Position numbers and translations under genes: made by a program. The notes below the pieces were generated by a model. That model was given only the letters and a program-made list of their open reading frames with translations. It was not told where the DNA came from and made no database searches. From positions 40,212 through 104,211 of the forward strand of contig CAVUZG010000001.1 of assembly GCA_963745945.1 (NCBI GenBank): a stretch of 64,000 nucleotides of DNA, given 5' to 3'. How positions within the stretch are numbered: position 1 is the first letter of the stretch; every line of letters starts with the position of its first letter. This document shows, piece after piece, positions 46,634 to 56,243 of this stretch. The DNA is from DATFVA01 sp963745945. GTDB lineage: Bacteria; Bacteroidota; Ignavibacteria; Ignavibacteriales; Ignavibacteriaceae.

Positions 46634-47473
46634 ATGATTACACTAATCAGGATTGAGCTATTCAAAATATTTAGTAAATGGAGAACGTATATCGGATTTA
46701 TGGTAATTGCAGTAATAGTTCCTGTTATCAATCTTGCAATGCTTGCCGAAGGCGAAAGATCGCTTGATTTTATGACCAGGAATCTTCAGCAATCATTTGT
46801 ATTTGTCGGAAATTTATTAAACGGATATCTTGTCTCATATTTTATTCTTACCAGTCTTGCTGTTCATATTCCATTCCTGATCGCACTGGTTGCAGGCGAT
46901 TTACTTGCGGGTGAAGCGACAGCTGGCACATACCGTTTACTGATTACGCGACCTGTTTCGCGAATGAAATTAGTAGCTTCAAAATTTATTGCCGGACTAA
47001 TTTATAGTAACCTTCTCGTCCTTTGGCTGGCAATAATTAGTCTTGGCATTGGAATAGTGTTTTTCGGTGTAGGGGAACTGATTGTAATAAAAAGCAGCGG
47101 AATAATAATCTTTGCAAGGGGCGATGTCCTTTGGAGATTCATCATTGCATATGGTTTTGCAGGACTAAGTATGACAGTGGTGACCGCTATTGCATTTCTG
47201 TTTTCAGCCCTGGTTGAAAATGCTATTGGTCCGATTATCTCTACAATGGCTATAATAATTGTTTTTATTATTCTTTCAGCCATTCAAATTGATTTTTTCA
47301 GAAATATAGAACCGTATCTTTTTACAACTTATATGTCCTCGTGGAGAATGTTGTTTGATGATCCGATTAATTATGCTGAATTTATTAAATCGGTCCTGAT
47401 TTTATCCGGGCATATAGTTGTTCTGTTTGGAGTTACTGCTTTCCTTTTTAATAGAAAGGATATTTTAACTTAG
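46634..47473 (+). CDS. ABC-2 type permease
   Basis: 279 residues with about six membrane spans (e.g. ~20-37, 60-85, 115-145, 170-200). After the first cytosolic loop it carries the ABC-2 motif GEATAGTYRLLITRPVSR. It pairs with the upstream ATPase and probably moves a small lipophilic compound, lipid or peptide outward. It lies 22 bases before a LolA-like gene. Confidence 0.9.
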   Translation: MITLIRIELFKIFSKWRTYIGFMVIAVIVPVINLAMLAEGERSLDFMTRNLQQSFVFVGNLLNGYLVSYFILTSLAVHIPFLIALVAGDLLAGEATAGTYRLLITRPVSRMKLVASKFIAGLIYSNLLVLWLAIISLGIGIVFFGVGELIVIKSSGIIIFARGDVLWRFIIAYGFAGLSMTVVTAIAFLFSALVENAIGPIISTMAIIIVFIILSAIQIDFFRNIEPYLFTTYMSSWRMLFDDPINYAEFIKSVLILSGHIVVLFGVTAFLFNRKDILT

Positions 47474-47495
47474 TTCTATTTATATGGAGAAATGA

Positions 47496-48194
47496 ATGAA
47501 AAGAATAATATTATTTTTTCTGCTAACAGGATTGATTTTAGCGCAGAACAATAAATCAGATGAAATACTAAACAAGGTTAAAGAAAATTTTAACAAAGTA
47601 AATGATTATGAAGTCAATGTTAAAATTAAAGTTGATGTTAACTTTTTAAAAGTTCCAGAATCCAAAGCAGAAATATTTTATAAAGCACCTGACAAAATCA
47701 AATTAAAATCTGATGGATTTGCTCTGCTTCCAAAAGAAGGATTGAATTTTTCCCCAAATAGTTTTTTACAAGGTGATTATACCTCAATTCTGGATAGGGA
47801 GGAAAATGTTGAAGGGAATGATTGTTACCTGGTTAAAGTTATACCGCTGGGTGATAAAAGTGATCTCATCCTTACCAATCTTTGGATTGATAAAAATCAA
47901 TATAAAATCCGGAAAATCGAATCAACTACGAAATCAAACGGCACGTTCTCAATTAATCTAAATTATAATGACAATTTGAAATACCCGCTGCCTTCTTCTA
48001 TGGTTTTTTCATTTAATGTTGCTAAAATGGATTTACCCCGTGGAATAACCGGGGATATGAATGAAGAACATGATTCGGAAAAAGAAAAACAAAATAAAAG
48101 TAAAACTACTTCAGGTAAGGTTTACGTTTCATATTCTGATTACAAAGTAAATAAGGGAATACCTGACAGTATTTTTGATGAAGAAAAAAAATAG
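47496..48194 (+). CDS. LolA-like outer-membrane lipoprotein-sorting protein
   Basis: 232 residues with a signal peptide (RIILFFLLTGLILA). The beta-rich body resembles the LolA/LolB-like fold: NKVKENFNKVNDYEVNVKIK, AEIFYKAPDKIKLKS, TNLWIDKNQYKIRKIES. A charged insert (EEHDSEKEKQNKSK) lies near the end. It is co-oriented with the ABC exporter, suggesting periplasmic carriage or envelope function. Its similarity to true LolA is only at fold level. Confidence 0.75.
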   Translation: MKRIILFFLLTGLILAQNNKSDEILNKVKENFNKVNDYEVNVKIKVDVNFLKVPESKAEIFYKAPDKIKLKSDGFALLPKEGLNFSPNSFLQGDYTSILDREENVEGNDCYLVKVIPLGDKSDLILTNLWIDKNQYKIRKIESTTKSNGTFSINLNYNDNLKYPLPSSMVFSFNVAKMDLPRGITGDMNEEHDSEKEKQNKSKTTSGKVYVSYSDYKVNKGIPDSIFDEEKK

Positions 48195-48265
48195 GAAGCT
48201 CTATCGCTGCGATATAGAATAAATGATCAGTAAGTGGAATAATTTTTTGGAAATGGTCCAGCAAA

Positions 48266-49525
48266 TCACTCGGAATATTTACTGAAAATTACAGAGGTGT
48301 TGTGTCCGCCAAATCCGAAAGCATTACTTAAAGCTATATTAACTTCTCTTTCTTGGGGTTCGTTAAATGTATAGTTAAGATCGCATTCCGGATCCGGATG
48401 TTCAAAATTAATAGTTGGGGGAATTTTATTGTTATATATAGCAAGAATAGATGCAATAGCCTCAACAGCTCCTGTTGCACCGAGTAAATGTCCTGTCATA
48501 CTTTTGGTTGAAGATAAATTAATCTTGTAAGCAGCGTCTCCGAATACTTTTTTAATCGCTTTTGTCTCCCCAATATCTCCAAGAGGAGTTGAAGTACCAT
48601 GCATATTTATATAATCGATTTCCTGCGGTTTGATGCCGGCATCTTTAATTGCCATTTCCATCGCTAAGATAGCTCCTACTCCCTCCGGGTGGGGAGCTGT
48701 AATATGATAGGCATCGGCAGAAAGTCCCATTCCAATAACTTCCGCATATATTTTTGCATTTCTTTTTTTTGCGTGTTCCAGTTCTTCAAGTATCAGGGTC
48801 CCGGCACCTTCACCCATAACAAAACCGTCTCTGGTTGCATCGAATGGTCTGCTTGCTGTTTCAGGTGATTCATTTCTGGTAGATAATGCTCTTGAAGAAT
48901 TAAAGCCTGCCATTCCGATTTCATTTATGGCAGCTTCACTACCCCCGGTAAGAATAATATCTGAGATTCCCTGTTTTATAAGAAGAAATGCATCTATCAT
49001 ATTATTGTTTGCGGTTGCGCAAGCTGAAACAATACAATAATTTGGTCCCCTGAAACCGTAGTGAATAGAAATATAGCCTGCAGCAATATCCGGAATCATC
49101 ATGGGAATAAAAAACGGAGAAACGCGGTCTGGTCCTTGAGTATGGTTAATCAGTGACTGTTGATAGAAAGTATCAATACCACCTATACCGGAACCGTAAA
49201 TAACTCCGATTTTTGTTTTTTCATCATCAGTCAGCTGGTCAGGTTTAATATTACTGTCCTCAAGTGCTTGTCCGGCAGAGGCAAGAGCGTATTGTGCATA
49301 TTTATCAAGACGTCGAGCTGTTTTCTTATCAATAAAATTTAAGGGATCAAACCCTTTTAATTCACAAGCAAATTTCGTTTCAACGCGGGAAGTATCGAAT
49401 CCTTTTATCATAGCAGATCCGCTTTTACCTTTCATCATAGCTTCCCAAAACTCAACAGGGGATAAACCGATAGGTGTAAGAGCTCCAATTCCTGTTACTA
49501 CTACGCGTCTTTTATTATCTGCCAT
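48266..49525 (-). CDS. fabF: Beta-ketoacyl-ACP synthase II
   Basis: 419 residues. The Cys-His-His triad is visible in VSACATANN (Cys169), MHGTSTPLGD and SMTGHLLGATGAVE. It begins RRVVVTGIGALTPIG and ends ALSNAFGFGGHNTSVIF. It elongates fatty acids by condensing malonyl-ACP with acyl-ACP. No acpP or fabG lies next to it, so it is outside the usual fab cluster. The 112-base upstream gap probably holds its own promoter. Confidence 0.96.
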   Translation of the reverse strand: MADNKRRVVVTGIGALTPIGLSPVEFWEAMMKGKSGSAMIKGFDTSRVETKFACELKGFDPLNFIDKKTARRLDKYAQYALASAGQALEDSNIKPDQLTDDEKTKIGVIYGSGIGGIDTFYQQSLINHTQGPDRVSPFFIPMMIPDIAAGYISIHYGFRGPNYCIVSACATANNNMIDAFLLIKQGISDIILTGGSEAAINEIGMAGFNSSRALSTRNESPETASRPFDATRDGFVMGEGAGTLILEELEHAKKRNAKIYAEVIGMGLSADAYHITAPHPEGVGAILAMEMAIKDAGIKPQEIDYINMHGTSTPLGDIGETKAIKKVFGDAAYKINLSSTKSMTGHLLGATGAVEAIASILAIYNNKIPPTINFEHPDPECDLNYTFNEPQEREVNIALSNAFGFGGHNTSVIFSKYSE

Positions 49526-49637
49526 TTTTATAGATTCCTGGTTTGTTTATAGTTACTAGTATCAATAAAGATAGATAAATAAGATTTAAAGATAAAAATT
49601 TTTAGTGACAAACCCCCTTTTTAGTCATCTGAAAAAA

Positions 49638-50117
49638 TCAAAAATTCTCTTCACTTAATCGGAATACTATCCAGTCAGTCATCAGTTCGGCGCCCATATT
49701 TTTATAGAAATCTATTGCATTTTTATTCCAGTCAAGCACAACCCATTCTACTCTCCCGCAATCCTCAGTTTTAGCAAGTTCTACGAGGTAACTAAGTAAA
49801 GCTTTCCCTATACCTTTTTTACGGAAAGCCGGACGGACATAAAGATCTTCAAGGTAAATTCCGGGTTTTCCTTTGAATGTTGAGAAATTATAGAAAAACA
49901 AAGCCTGTCCGGCAACTACTCCATCATATTCTGCAATAACTACATTTGCGTATCTTTTTTTACCAAAAAGATTCTTTTTTAGGTTTGATTCATTCGCCGA
50001 AACGACGTGGCTTAATTTTTCATAATCCGCAAGTTCTTGAATAAGCGCTAAAATTGTAGGAATATCTTTTTCAGATGTTTCTCTGATTATAAGTTTTTTA
50101 TTCGCTTCTTTTTCCAA
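49638..50117 (-). CDS. GNAT-family N-acetyltransferase
   Basis: 159 residues. The acetyl-CoA pyrophosphate loop RPAFRKKGIGKALLSYL lies at ~95-111. IYLEDLYVRP before it and WVVLDWNKNAIDFYKNMGAE after it are typical of the diamine acetyltransferase-like subgroup. The substrate is uncertain (small amine or amino acid). It lies 9 bases downstream of the PAP2 gene, probably in one transcript. Confidence 0.88.
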   Translation of the reverse strand: MEKEANKKLIIRETSEKDIPTILALIQELADYEKLSHVVSANESNLKKNLFGKKRYANVVIAEYDGVVAGQALFFYNFSTFKGKPGIYLEDLYVRPAFRKKGIGKALLSYLVELAKTEDCGRVEWVVLDWNKNAIDFYKNMGAELMTDWIVFRLSEENF

Positions 50118-50126
50118 TGTAGATCC

Positions 50127-50696
50127 TTATTTATTTTCTGTGTTTTTTTCAGTACTCAATTTCGTATTTATTTTTATTGCAATAATTGAAAAAGCATATC
50201 CAAACAAACATCCAAGTACAGCTCCCCCGAGAATATCAGACGGATAGTGAAGACCCAGATAAACTCTTGAGATGGCTATAAGAGAAGCGGTAATAAACAA
50301 TACCCATTTAAGGTCAGGATACAATTTGTAGTAAAATGTTGCAGCAGCAAAATTATTAAATGAATGGTTGGAAGGGAAGGAGTAAGAGCCCGTGCAGCCT
50401 AATGGTGTTATGGCATCGCTTAATGCATTACAGGGTCTCACTCTCTGGAATAATTCTTTTAAAAGATGACCACCAGTCTGGTCGGTTACAATAATCAGAA
50501 TTATTACTCCTACAGCTGCAATCTTCCCCTTTTTCCCACCTTTAAAAAAACTTATCCCTAAAAGTATTATATACGCTATATACCAGTTATTAACATTTGT
50601 AATCAGTGAAAAAAATCTGTCCGGAAAACCAGCGGATAAAGTATGATTAAAAAAATAGAAAACAGAGAGATCAATTGAATAAAAGAAATTAACCAT
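50127..50696 (-). CDS. PAP2-family phosphatase (second copy)
   Basis: 189 residues with about five membrane segments. PAP2 motifs: KELFQRVRP, FPSNHSF and RVYLGLHYPSDILGG. It resembles undecaprenyl-diphosphatase-type (BcrC/PgpB-like) enzymes, with the short length and N-terminal FYSIDLSVFYFFNHT. It is unlike the longer PAP2 protein at 40671. A TATATTTG -7-like motif lies upstream on its strand at 50730-50737. Confidence 0.88.
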   Translation of the reverse strand: MVNFFYSIDLSVFYFFNHTLSAGFPDRFFSLITNVNNWYIAYIILLGISFFKGGKKGKIAAVGVIILIIVTDQTGGHLLKELFQRVRPCNALSDAITPLGCTGSYSFPSNHSFNNFAAATFYYKLYPDLKWVLFITASLIAISRVYLGLHYPSDILGGAVLGCLFGYAFSIIAIKINTKLSTEKNTENK

Positions 50697-50729
50697 TTAA
50701 AATTCCGGAATAAATATTAATTTACTAGG

Positions 50730-50737
50730 CAAATATA
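50730..50737 (-). promoter_or_regulatory. Possible -7 element for the PAP2-GNAT pair
   Basis: On the minus strand this reads TATATTTG, matching TAnnTTTG, 33 bases before the ATG. No TTTG or TTGACA was found at the right spacing upstream, so only half of the promoter is supported. Confidence 0.35.
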
Positions 50738-50802
50738 TCAATTAAGCCGGTAATTGGAGAAAAACATTTCAACAATTGATTTATTAACACCTAAATTTTT
50801 GT

Positions 50803-50810
50803 TAGATTTG
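50803..50810 (+). promoter_or_regulatory. Possible -7 element for the hybrid kinase gene
   Basis: TAGATTTG matches the TAnnTTTG -7 motif 23 bases before the start codon at 50834. A TTGATT lies upstream at 50776-50781, but the spacing is longer than usual. Confidence 0.35.
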
Positions 50811-50833
50811 AATTGATTAATTGGTAAGGGCAC

Positions 50834-53479
50834 ATGCCAGAAAGTAAAAATTCTCGTTTCGCCGATTTATTTAATCGGGCTAAAATAGTTTTATCTCACG
50901 AACGTGAGGAGCAACTTAAGAGAGAATCAAAAGAACAGCTAATCACTCCTCTTAAAATTCTTGCTTTCCTTATAGCTATATCCGGTCTGTTCGCAATGAT
51001 CTTTGAGGTCAGGCATTTCTCTGATCTTTCATTCAATGTATATTTTACAAGGCTTTCAGCTACATTCATTGCCTTCGTGGTTCTCGTATTATTAAATACG
51101 GAAATTGGCAGAAAATACCCGGTAATTCTTGTTCACATTTTACTGTTGGTTATTATCATTTCTTCTGCCTACATGATTTATCTTATGCCTTCCACCCTGG
51201 TTGTTAACTCACAGATTGTTGCATTGATGATTTTTACTTCCGCTTTATTTTTAAGCTGGGATGTTAAAAACCAGATAGTTGTTGCGATCTATTACAATGT
51301 TGTTTTTGCGATAGCAATTCTTATCAATGATTCGAAAATATATTTCCTGCCTAATATGTTTGAATCAGTCCTGTTTGTTTTATTCTTAAGCGTAATTTCG
51401 GTAATCGGCAGTGCAGTAAACTTCAGATTAAGAAATGAATTAGCGGATAGGTCTCACCGGATTTCACTTTCTGAAAAAAAATATCGTTCGATATTCGATA
51501 ATTCCCTGGAGGGTATGTTCCAATCAAGTTATGAGGGGAAATTTATAACTGTTAATCAAAGTCTTGTTAATATGCTTGGTTATGACAGCAAAGATGAAAT
51601 TTTAGGATTAAATCTTACCACTGAAATATACGCTGATGCCAAGGAGAGGTTAAAGCTTGTTGATATCCTTAAAGAAAAGGGTGAAGTCAGAAACTACAAA
51701 GTAACCCTTAAAAAAAAGGATGGGTCTGGTATAGTAGTAAGAGTAAATGACCGGATTATAGAAGATGAATTGACCGGCGATGTTCATTTTGAGGGTAGTA
51801 TACAGGATATTACAAGGGAAATAGATGAAGAGAACAGAAGAAAGAATGCTGAATTAAAATTGCTTGAGGAAAAGAAGCGAGCTGATAAACTGGCAAATGA
51901 AGCCCAGAAACTTAATTTGATTAAAAGTCAGTTTCTGGCAAACATGAGCCACGAAATCCGTACACCTATGAACGGAATAATTGGTTATCTAACGTTGATT
52001 GAAAAAGATGTATATGAATCCAGAGAAGAAATGAAACAATTTGCACTTGGTGCAAAGCAATCAGCAGAATCCCTTTTGGAAATAATAAACGATATTCTTG
52101 ATCTGTCTAAAATAGAATCAGGAAAAATAGAACTTGAAGAAAAAGACATCGATTTAAATAAAATAATTGATGACTCCGTTTCAATTATGCTGGCCCGCGC
52201 CGAAGAAAAGGGTTTATCGGTCAAAAAAGTTATTTCAAAAGAAACACCCCTAAGTCTTAAAGGGGATAGTACACGGTTAAGACAGATTTTTGTAAACCTT
52301 ATAGGCAATGCAATCAAGTTTACATCCCGTGGAATTATTGAAATTTCTGTTTACCTGAAAGAGAGAGCAAAAGAAAAAGCAGTTCTTTACATCGCTGTTA
52401 AAGACAGTGGAGAGGGAATTCCGGAGAGTAAAATGAAGGAACTGTTTAAACCATTTTCACAGGTAGACGATTCTCCCACAAGAAAGTTTGGAGGAACAGG
52501 ATTGGGCCTTGTAATTTGCAAAGAATATGTAAATATGATGGGAGGAGAAATCGGCGTAGAAAGCAAAAAAGGAGAAGGAAGCACATTTTATTTTACTATT
52601 AAATTAAGCACCCAGAAAGAACAAAAGATTTACGATTCGAATGAACTTGCCCGGATTTATGAATTCCAGGGAAGCAGGATTCCAAGAACTCTAAACCTGA
52701 AGGCACTTAATCAAATCAGGAAGGATTACAGGATATTACTTGCTGAAGATAATATTGTTAACCAGAAAATTGCTATTAAGGTTTTAAATGATCACGGTTT
52801 TCAGACAAAGGCGGTTTCGAACGGATATGAAGCCCTTGGAGAAGCCGTAAAAGGTATTTACAATCTAATTCTTATGGATGTTCAAATGCCCGGAATGGAT
52901 GGATATGCTACGACCATTCAAATCAGGAGATTGGAAGGAAATCCCGGTAAAATTCCTATTATTGCATTAACAGCTCACGCAATGCAGGGAGATAAAGAAA
53001 AATGTTTTGCTGCAGGAATGAACGAGTATATAACGAAACCCATTTCTTCGGATGAGCTCATCTTAAAAATAGACAAACTTCTGAATATTGAAGATAAGAT
53101 ATTGGAAGTACAACCGGTTTCTGAATTTCAACCTCATAATGATCAAAAGATATTTGATTTTAACCACCTTGATAAAATGAGTATGGGAAATAAAGAATTC
53201 CAGGAAGAACTTATAATAACTTTTTTTGATGATATCATTACCCGTTACAGGAAGCTTGAGGAATGGACTCACGGTAAAAATATTGAAAAAATTATACACG
53301 AAGCTCACACCATTAAAGGAGCAAGCTCATCAATTGGGGCAGTTAAAATAGCTGAAGAAGCTCTTGCAATCGAACTTTCCGGTAAACACAATGATATAGA
53401 AAGTATTACAGAGAGGCTCCAGAATATGGAAAAAATAATTTCAGAAACCAAGCAGATAGTGGATGACTATCTTAATTGA
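50834..53479 (+). CDS. Hybrid sensor histidine kinase (PAS-HisKA-HATPase-REC-HPt)
   Basis: 881 residues. The membrane sensor region with about six spans (~38-205) is followed by a PAS domain (~215-330, YRSIFDNSLEGMF), a coiled coil, HisKA with His373 (NMSHEIRTPMNG), HATPase with N box NLIGNAIKFT, DSGEGIP and GGTGLGL, then a receiver (~633-750; phospho-acceptor Asp682 in LILMDVQMPGMDGY), and an HPt domain with His825 (HEAHTIKGASS). All phosphorelay residues are present in one chain, but there is no DNA-binding output, so a separate response regulator must exist elsewhere. It is convergent with rocD, with stops 7 bases apart. Confidence 0.95.
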   Translation: MPESKNSRFADLFNRAKIVLSHEREEQLKRESKEQLITPLKILAFLIAISGLFAMIFEVRHFSDLSFNVYFTRLSATFIAFVVLVLLNTEIGRKYPVILVHILLLVIIISSAYMIYLMPSTLVVNSQIVALMIFTSALFLSWDVKNQIVVAIYYNVVFAIAILINDSKIYFLPNMFESVLFVLFLSVISVIGSAVNFRLRNELADRSHRISLSEKKYRSIFDNSLEGMFQSSYEGKFITVNQSLVNMLGYDSKDEILGLNLTTEIYADAKERLKLVDILKEKGEVRNYKVTLKKKDGSGIVVRVNDRIIEDELTGDVHFEGSIQDITREIDEENRRKNAELKLLEEKKRADKLANEAQKLNLIKSQFLANMSHEIRTPMNGIIGYLTLIEKDVYESREEMKQFALGAKQSAESLLEIINDILDLSKIESGKIELEEKDIDLNKIIDDSVSIMLARAEEKGLSVKKVISKETPLSLKGDSTRLRQIFVNLIGNAIKFTSRGIIEISVYLKERAKEKAVLYIAVKDSGEGIPESKMKELFKPFSQVDDSPTRKFGGTGLGLVICKEYVNMMGGEIGVESKKGEGSTFYFTIKLSTQKEQKIYDSNELARIYEFQGSRIPRTLNLKALNQIRKDYRILLAEDNIVNQKIAIKVLNDHGFQTKAVSNGYEALGEAVKGIYNLILMDVQMPGMDGYATTIQIRRLEGNPGKIPIIALTAHAMQGDKEKCFAAGMNEYITKPISSDELILKIDKLLNIEDKILEVQPVSEFQPHNDQKIFDFNHLDKMSMGNKEFQEELIITFFDDIITRYRKLEEWTHGKNIEKIIHEAHTIKGASSSIGAVKIAEEALAIELSGKHNDIESITERLQNMEKIISETKQIVDDYLN

Positions 53480-53486
53480 ACTGTTC

Positions 53487-54689
53487 TTAATCCATTAATA
53501 AAACTGCGTGAGCATTTTCCACAACCCAGTCAATTTCCTCTTTCTTAATAATTAAAGGCGGAGCAAAACGAATAACATCGTCGTGTGTTTCTTTACAGAG
53601 AATTCCGCGGTTCATTAATGCCTCGCAAAATCGCCTTGCACCTCCTGCTTCAGGATAAAGTTCAACACCGATGAATAAACCCTTTCCTCTTACTTCTTTA
53701 ACGTGTTTAGACGGGATTTCTTTTAATTTATTTCTGAAATATTCGCCAAGTTTAAAAGAGTTTTCAATAAGATTTTCTTCAATTAAAACCTTAAGGCTTT
53801 CCCTTGCAACTGCAGCACCGAGTGGATTGCCGCCAAATGTGGATCCGTGATCTCCCGGGTTAAAAACTCCGAGTACTTCATGATTTGAAAGCACTGCTGA
53901 AACCGGATAGCATCCACCCGAGAGTGCTTTCCCGATAATTACAGCATCAGGCTTAATATTTTCATATTGGAAGGCAAACAGTTTACCGCTTCTTCCAAGT
54001 CCGCATTGTATTTCATCCGCTATAAATAGCACGTTATTTTGTTTGCAGATATCAAAGGCTTTTTTAAGATAACCTTCGGGAGGAACTACAACTCCTCCTT
54101 CACCCTGGATTGGCTCTACAATAAAAGCCACAGTCTTTTTGGTTATTGCTTTTTCAAGTTGATCAGTGTTTCCATAATCAATTAATTTAAAACCGGGAGT
54201 GAATGGACCAAAACCGTCTTTATATTGTTCCGTTGATGAAAAACTTATGATAGAAATTGTTCTCCCCCCAAAATTATTGTTACAAACGATTATTTCAGCA
54301 GAATTTTCTTTTATTTTTTTTACTTTGTATCCCCATTTACGTGCAGCTTTTAATGCTGTTTCTACAGCTTCTGCACCGGAATTCATAGGTAATACCATCT
54401 CATATCCGGTCATTTCACTAAGTTCTTTATACAGAAGAGGAAGCTGATCATTTCTGAATGCACGGGAGGTTAAGGTTACTTTATCAGCCTGTTCCTTTAA
54501 TGCTTTAATAATTCTGGGATGGCAATGTCCCTGGTTTACCGCAGAATAAGCTGCGAGACAATCGAGATATTTTTTCCCATCAACATCATAAACCCAGACA
54601 CCTTCAGCTTTTTCAATTACTACATCCAGCGGATGATAATTATGCGCTCCGTACTTTTCTTCCAGGGCGATATATTCTTTACTGTTCAT
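53487..54689 (-). CDS. rocD: Ornithine--oxo-acid aminotransferase
   Basis: 400 residues, class III PLP aminotransferase. It begins with the ornithine aminotransferase hallmark EEKYGAHNYHPLDVVIEKAEG. It has NSGAEAVETALKAARKWGY, the cofactor-binding Asp in ADEIQCGLGRSGK, the PLP Lys in IGKALSGG and GSTFGGNPLGAAVA. It converts ornithine plus 2-oxoglutarate to glutamate semialdehyde in arginine/ornithine breakdown or proline synthesis. No other arginine genes are nearby. Its promoter region has a good Bacteroidota-type promoter and a palindrome. Confidence 0.95.
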   Translation of the reverse strand: MNSKEYIALEEKYGAHNYHPLDVVIEKAEGVWVYDVDGKKYLDCLAAYSAVNQGHCHPRIIKALKEQADKVTLTSRAFRNDQLPLLYKELSEMTGYEMVLPMNSGAEAVETALKAARKWGYKVKKIKENSAEIIVCNNNFGGRTISIISFSSTEQYKDGFGPFTPGFKLIDYGNTDQLEKAITKKTVAFIVEPIQGEGGVVVPPEGYLKKAFDICKQNNVLFIADEIQCGLGRSGKLFAFQYENIKPDAVIIGKALSGGCYPVSAVLSNHEVLGVFNPGDHGSTFGGNPLGAAVARESLKVLIEENLIENSFKLGEYFRNKLKEIPSKHVKEVRGKGLFIGVELYPEAGGARRFCEALMNRGILCKETHDDVIRFAPPLIIKKEEIDWVVENAHAVLLMD

Positions 54690-54724
54690 AAAATTCCTTG
54701 TGTAAATTTTGGTGAAAAGTGTAG

Positions 54725-54755
54725 CAAATTTATCAAAAAGCGTTGCCTGTTCAAA
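54725..54755 (-). promoter_or_regulatory. Bacteroidota-type promoter of rocD
   Basis: On the minus strand: TTTG (54755-54752), exactly 19 bases, then TAAATTTG (54732-54725). This matches the Bacteroidota consensus TTTG-N19-TAnnTTTG. The predicted transcript start lies about 30 bases before the rocD ATG. Confidence 0.65.
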
Positions 54756-54756
54756 A

Positions 54757-54773
54757 TGAAAATTTGATTTTCA
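54757..54773. promoter_or_regulatory. Palindrome upstream of the rocD promoter
   Basis: TGAAAAT-TTG-ATTTTCA is a perfect 7+3+7 inverted repeat. It ends two bases upstream of the -33 element, a position suited to an activator or repressor controlling rocD. The binding protein is unknown. Confidence 0.45.
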
Positions 54774-54859
54774 ATTTCGCAAATTGCATTTCAACTGATA
54801 TTAAGATTTAGGTTCTAATATGTATGGTGAGAAAATCTTAGATTTGAGATGTTTTAATT

Positions 54860-56194
54860 TTAGTTTACGTTATTATTTTTTATAAAATTCTTCCATTCAT
54901 TTTCTATTTGATTAAAGGGTTTCCCTAGTGTTTTTTCTAATAAATCCGGACCTATATCTTTACTACCGCTTGCAAATAAAACATATAATTTTTCCGGAGA
55001 ATAATTTGAAACTAAGTACCCTATGAAAGAACCTAGTGAAGTAAAATATACTCCTAATTCTTTAGAAGGATCACCAAATATTGCTGTAAATATCGAGATA
55101 TCAAGATCACTATTTAACAATTTTTTTAAATTGGGTTTTTCATCAAAATTACTTACGATTTGTGCAGCAGTTGGTAATAATCCAATTTTTGAAAATAATC
55201 CCAAACTCCATTGTGTCCAATATGCAGGACCTTCTATTGTAAGAACATTAAGACGATAAAGTACTTTTAAGCCCAATTTTTTTGATACTTCAGGAAATGA
55301 ATCTCTTCCGGCAATTGCTAATGCAGAATCTATTATTTCTGGATTTGAATATATTACTGAAGTAAAAGCATGAGTTATCTCATGCGTAAGTGCTACTAAA
55401 GAGAGTGGCGTTGAATAATTAATATTTATTCTGCACGGAAACCAAACTTGTGACTTTTCCGTTGACAAACTGAGACTAAAAGTTGTTAATCCTCCTATTT
55501 TTTCTGCTTGTTGTATATCAGCTAAATCTTTCATTTCCTGGTTAGTTCGGGTGATTATTATTGGGATTTTTCCATTAGTTAAAAATAATTTTCCTGATTT
55601 CTCTTTGAAATTCAAATTTTGCCAACTTTCATATATAGCTAATCTTTTAAAATTGTCAGACATATTTTTATCTGGCTTAAAGATTCCATTCAGTCCCTCA
55701 AAGATATTTTCAGATTCATTGGCAATAAATACTATTTCTTTATTAGGGAAAATAGAAGGGTAATAAATAATAAAATGCGGGGTTATTATTTTTTGAAATT
55801 CATATTTAACAGGTGTTACTCTTTGATCTGTCCACTCATAAAAATCTGTGCTTAGCTGCAAAAAATTTTCTGAAAAAAGTTCATCAATTAATTTTTTGGG
55901 TTGGTTAATATTATCGCACTTCTTATTTAATTCAATAAAAGCATCTTTATCTTTAGAAAATAAAAATTCACCTATATCGTATAATCCTTCTTTTACCATT
56001 ACTTTTTCAGTAGAATCTATCCCATTTATATTTGTCGATAATCTTGAAGCAAAACCTTTTACAATTAATTTATCATCTTTTTTCATCGTGGATTGAGAAC
56101 TACATGAAATATTAAATAAAACTAATATTAATAAGCAAACTGCTGAAGTATATATAATTAGATTTAAATGTTTATTTCTCTTAAAAACTATCAT
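54860..56194 (-). CDS. Putative zinc metallopeptidase-like lipoprotein
   Basis: 444 residues. A lipoprotein signal ends at FNISCSS (Cys ~31). The gluzincin motif HEITH gives His271, Glu272 and His275, and the third ligand is likely Glu321 in TIEGPAYW, 46 residues on. This resembles the peptidase_MA/M1-like fold. Two stretches before it (ITPHFIIYYPSIFPNKE and the IIITRTNQEMKDLAD region) are typical of such extracytoplasmic peptidase-like proteins. Sequence and codons are AT-richer than the neighbours. No close named family was recognised. It lies downstream of a small gene of unknown function, separated by a hairpin. Confidence 0.7.
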   Translation of the reverse strand: MIVFKRNKHLNLIIYTSAVCLLILVLFNISCSSQSTMKKDDKLIVKGFASRLSTNINGIDSTEKVMVKEGLYDIGEFLFSKDKDAFIELNKKCDNINQPKKLIDELFSENFLQLSTDFYEWTDQRVTPVKYEFQKIITPHFIIYYPSIFPNKEIVFIANESENIFEGLNGIFKPDKNMSDNFKRLAIYESWQNLNFKEKSGKLFLTNGKIPIIITRTNQEMKDLADIQQAEKIGGLTTFSLSLSTEKSQVWFPCRININYSTPLSLVALTHEITHAFTSVIYSNPEIIDSALAIAGRDSFPEVSKKLGLKVLYRLNVLTIEGPAYWTQWSLGLFSKIGLLPTAAQIVSNFDEKPNLKKLLNSDLDISIFTAIFGDPSKELGVYFTSLGSFIGYLVSNYSPEKLYVLFASGSKDIGPDLLEKTLGKPFNQIENEWKNFIKNNNVN

Positions 56195-56243
56195 CGCTTT
56201 TAATAAAAAAATTCTTCAATTTAATTAACATTTCTAGAGAATT

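Noticed and set aside
48195..48265. Palindromic TCTATCG...CGATATAGA between the LolA-like gene and fabF as a terminator
   Set aside because: The stem is short with a bulge and lacks a U-run on either strand.
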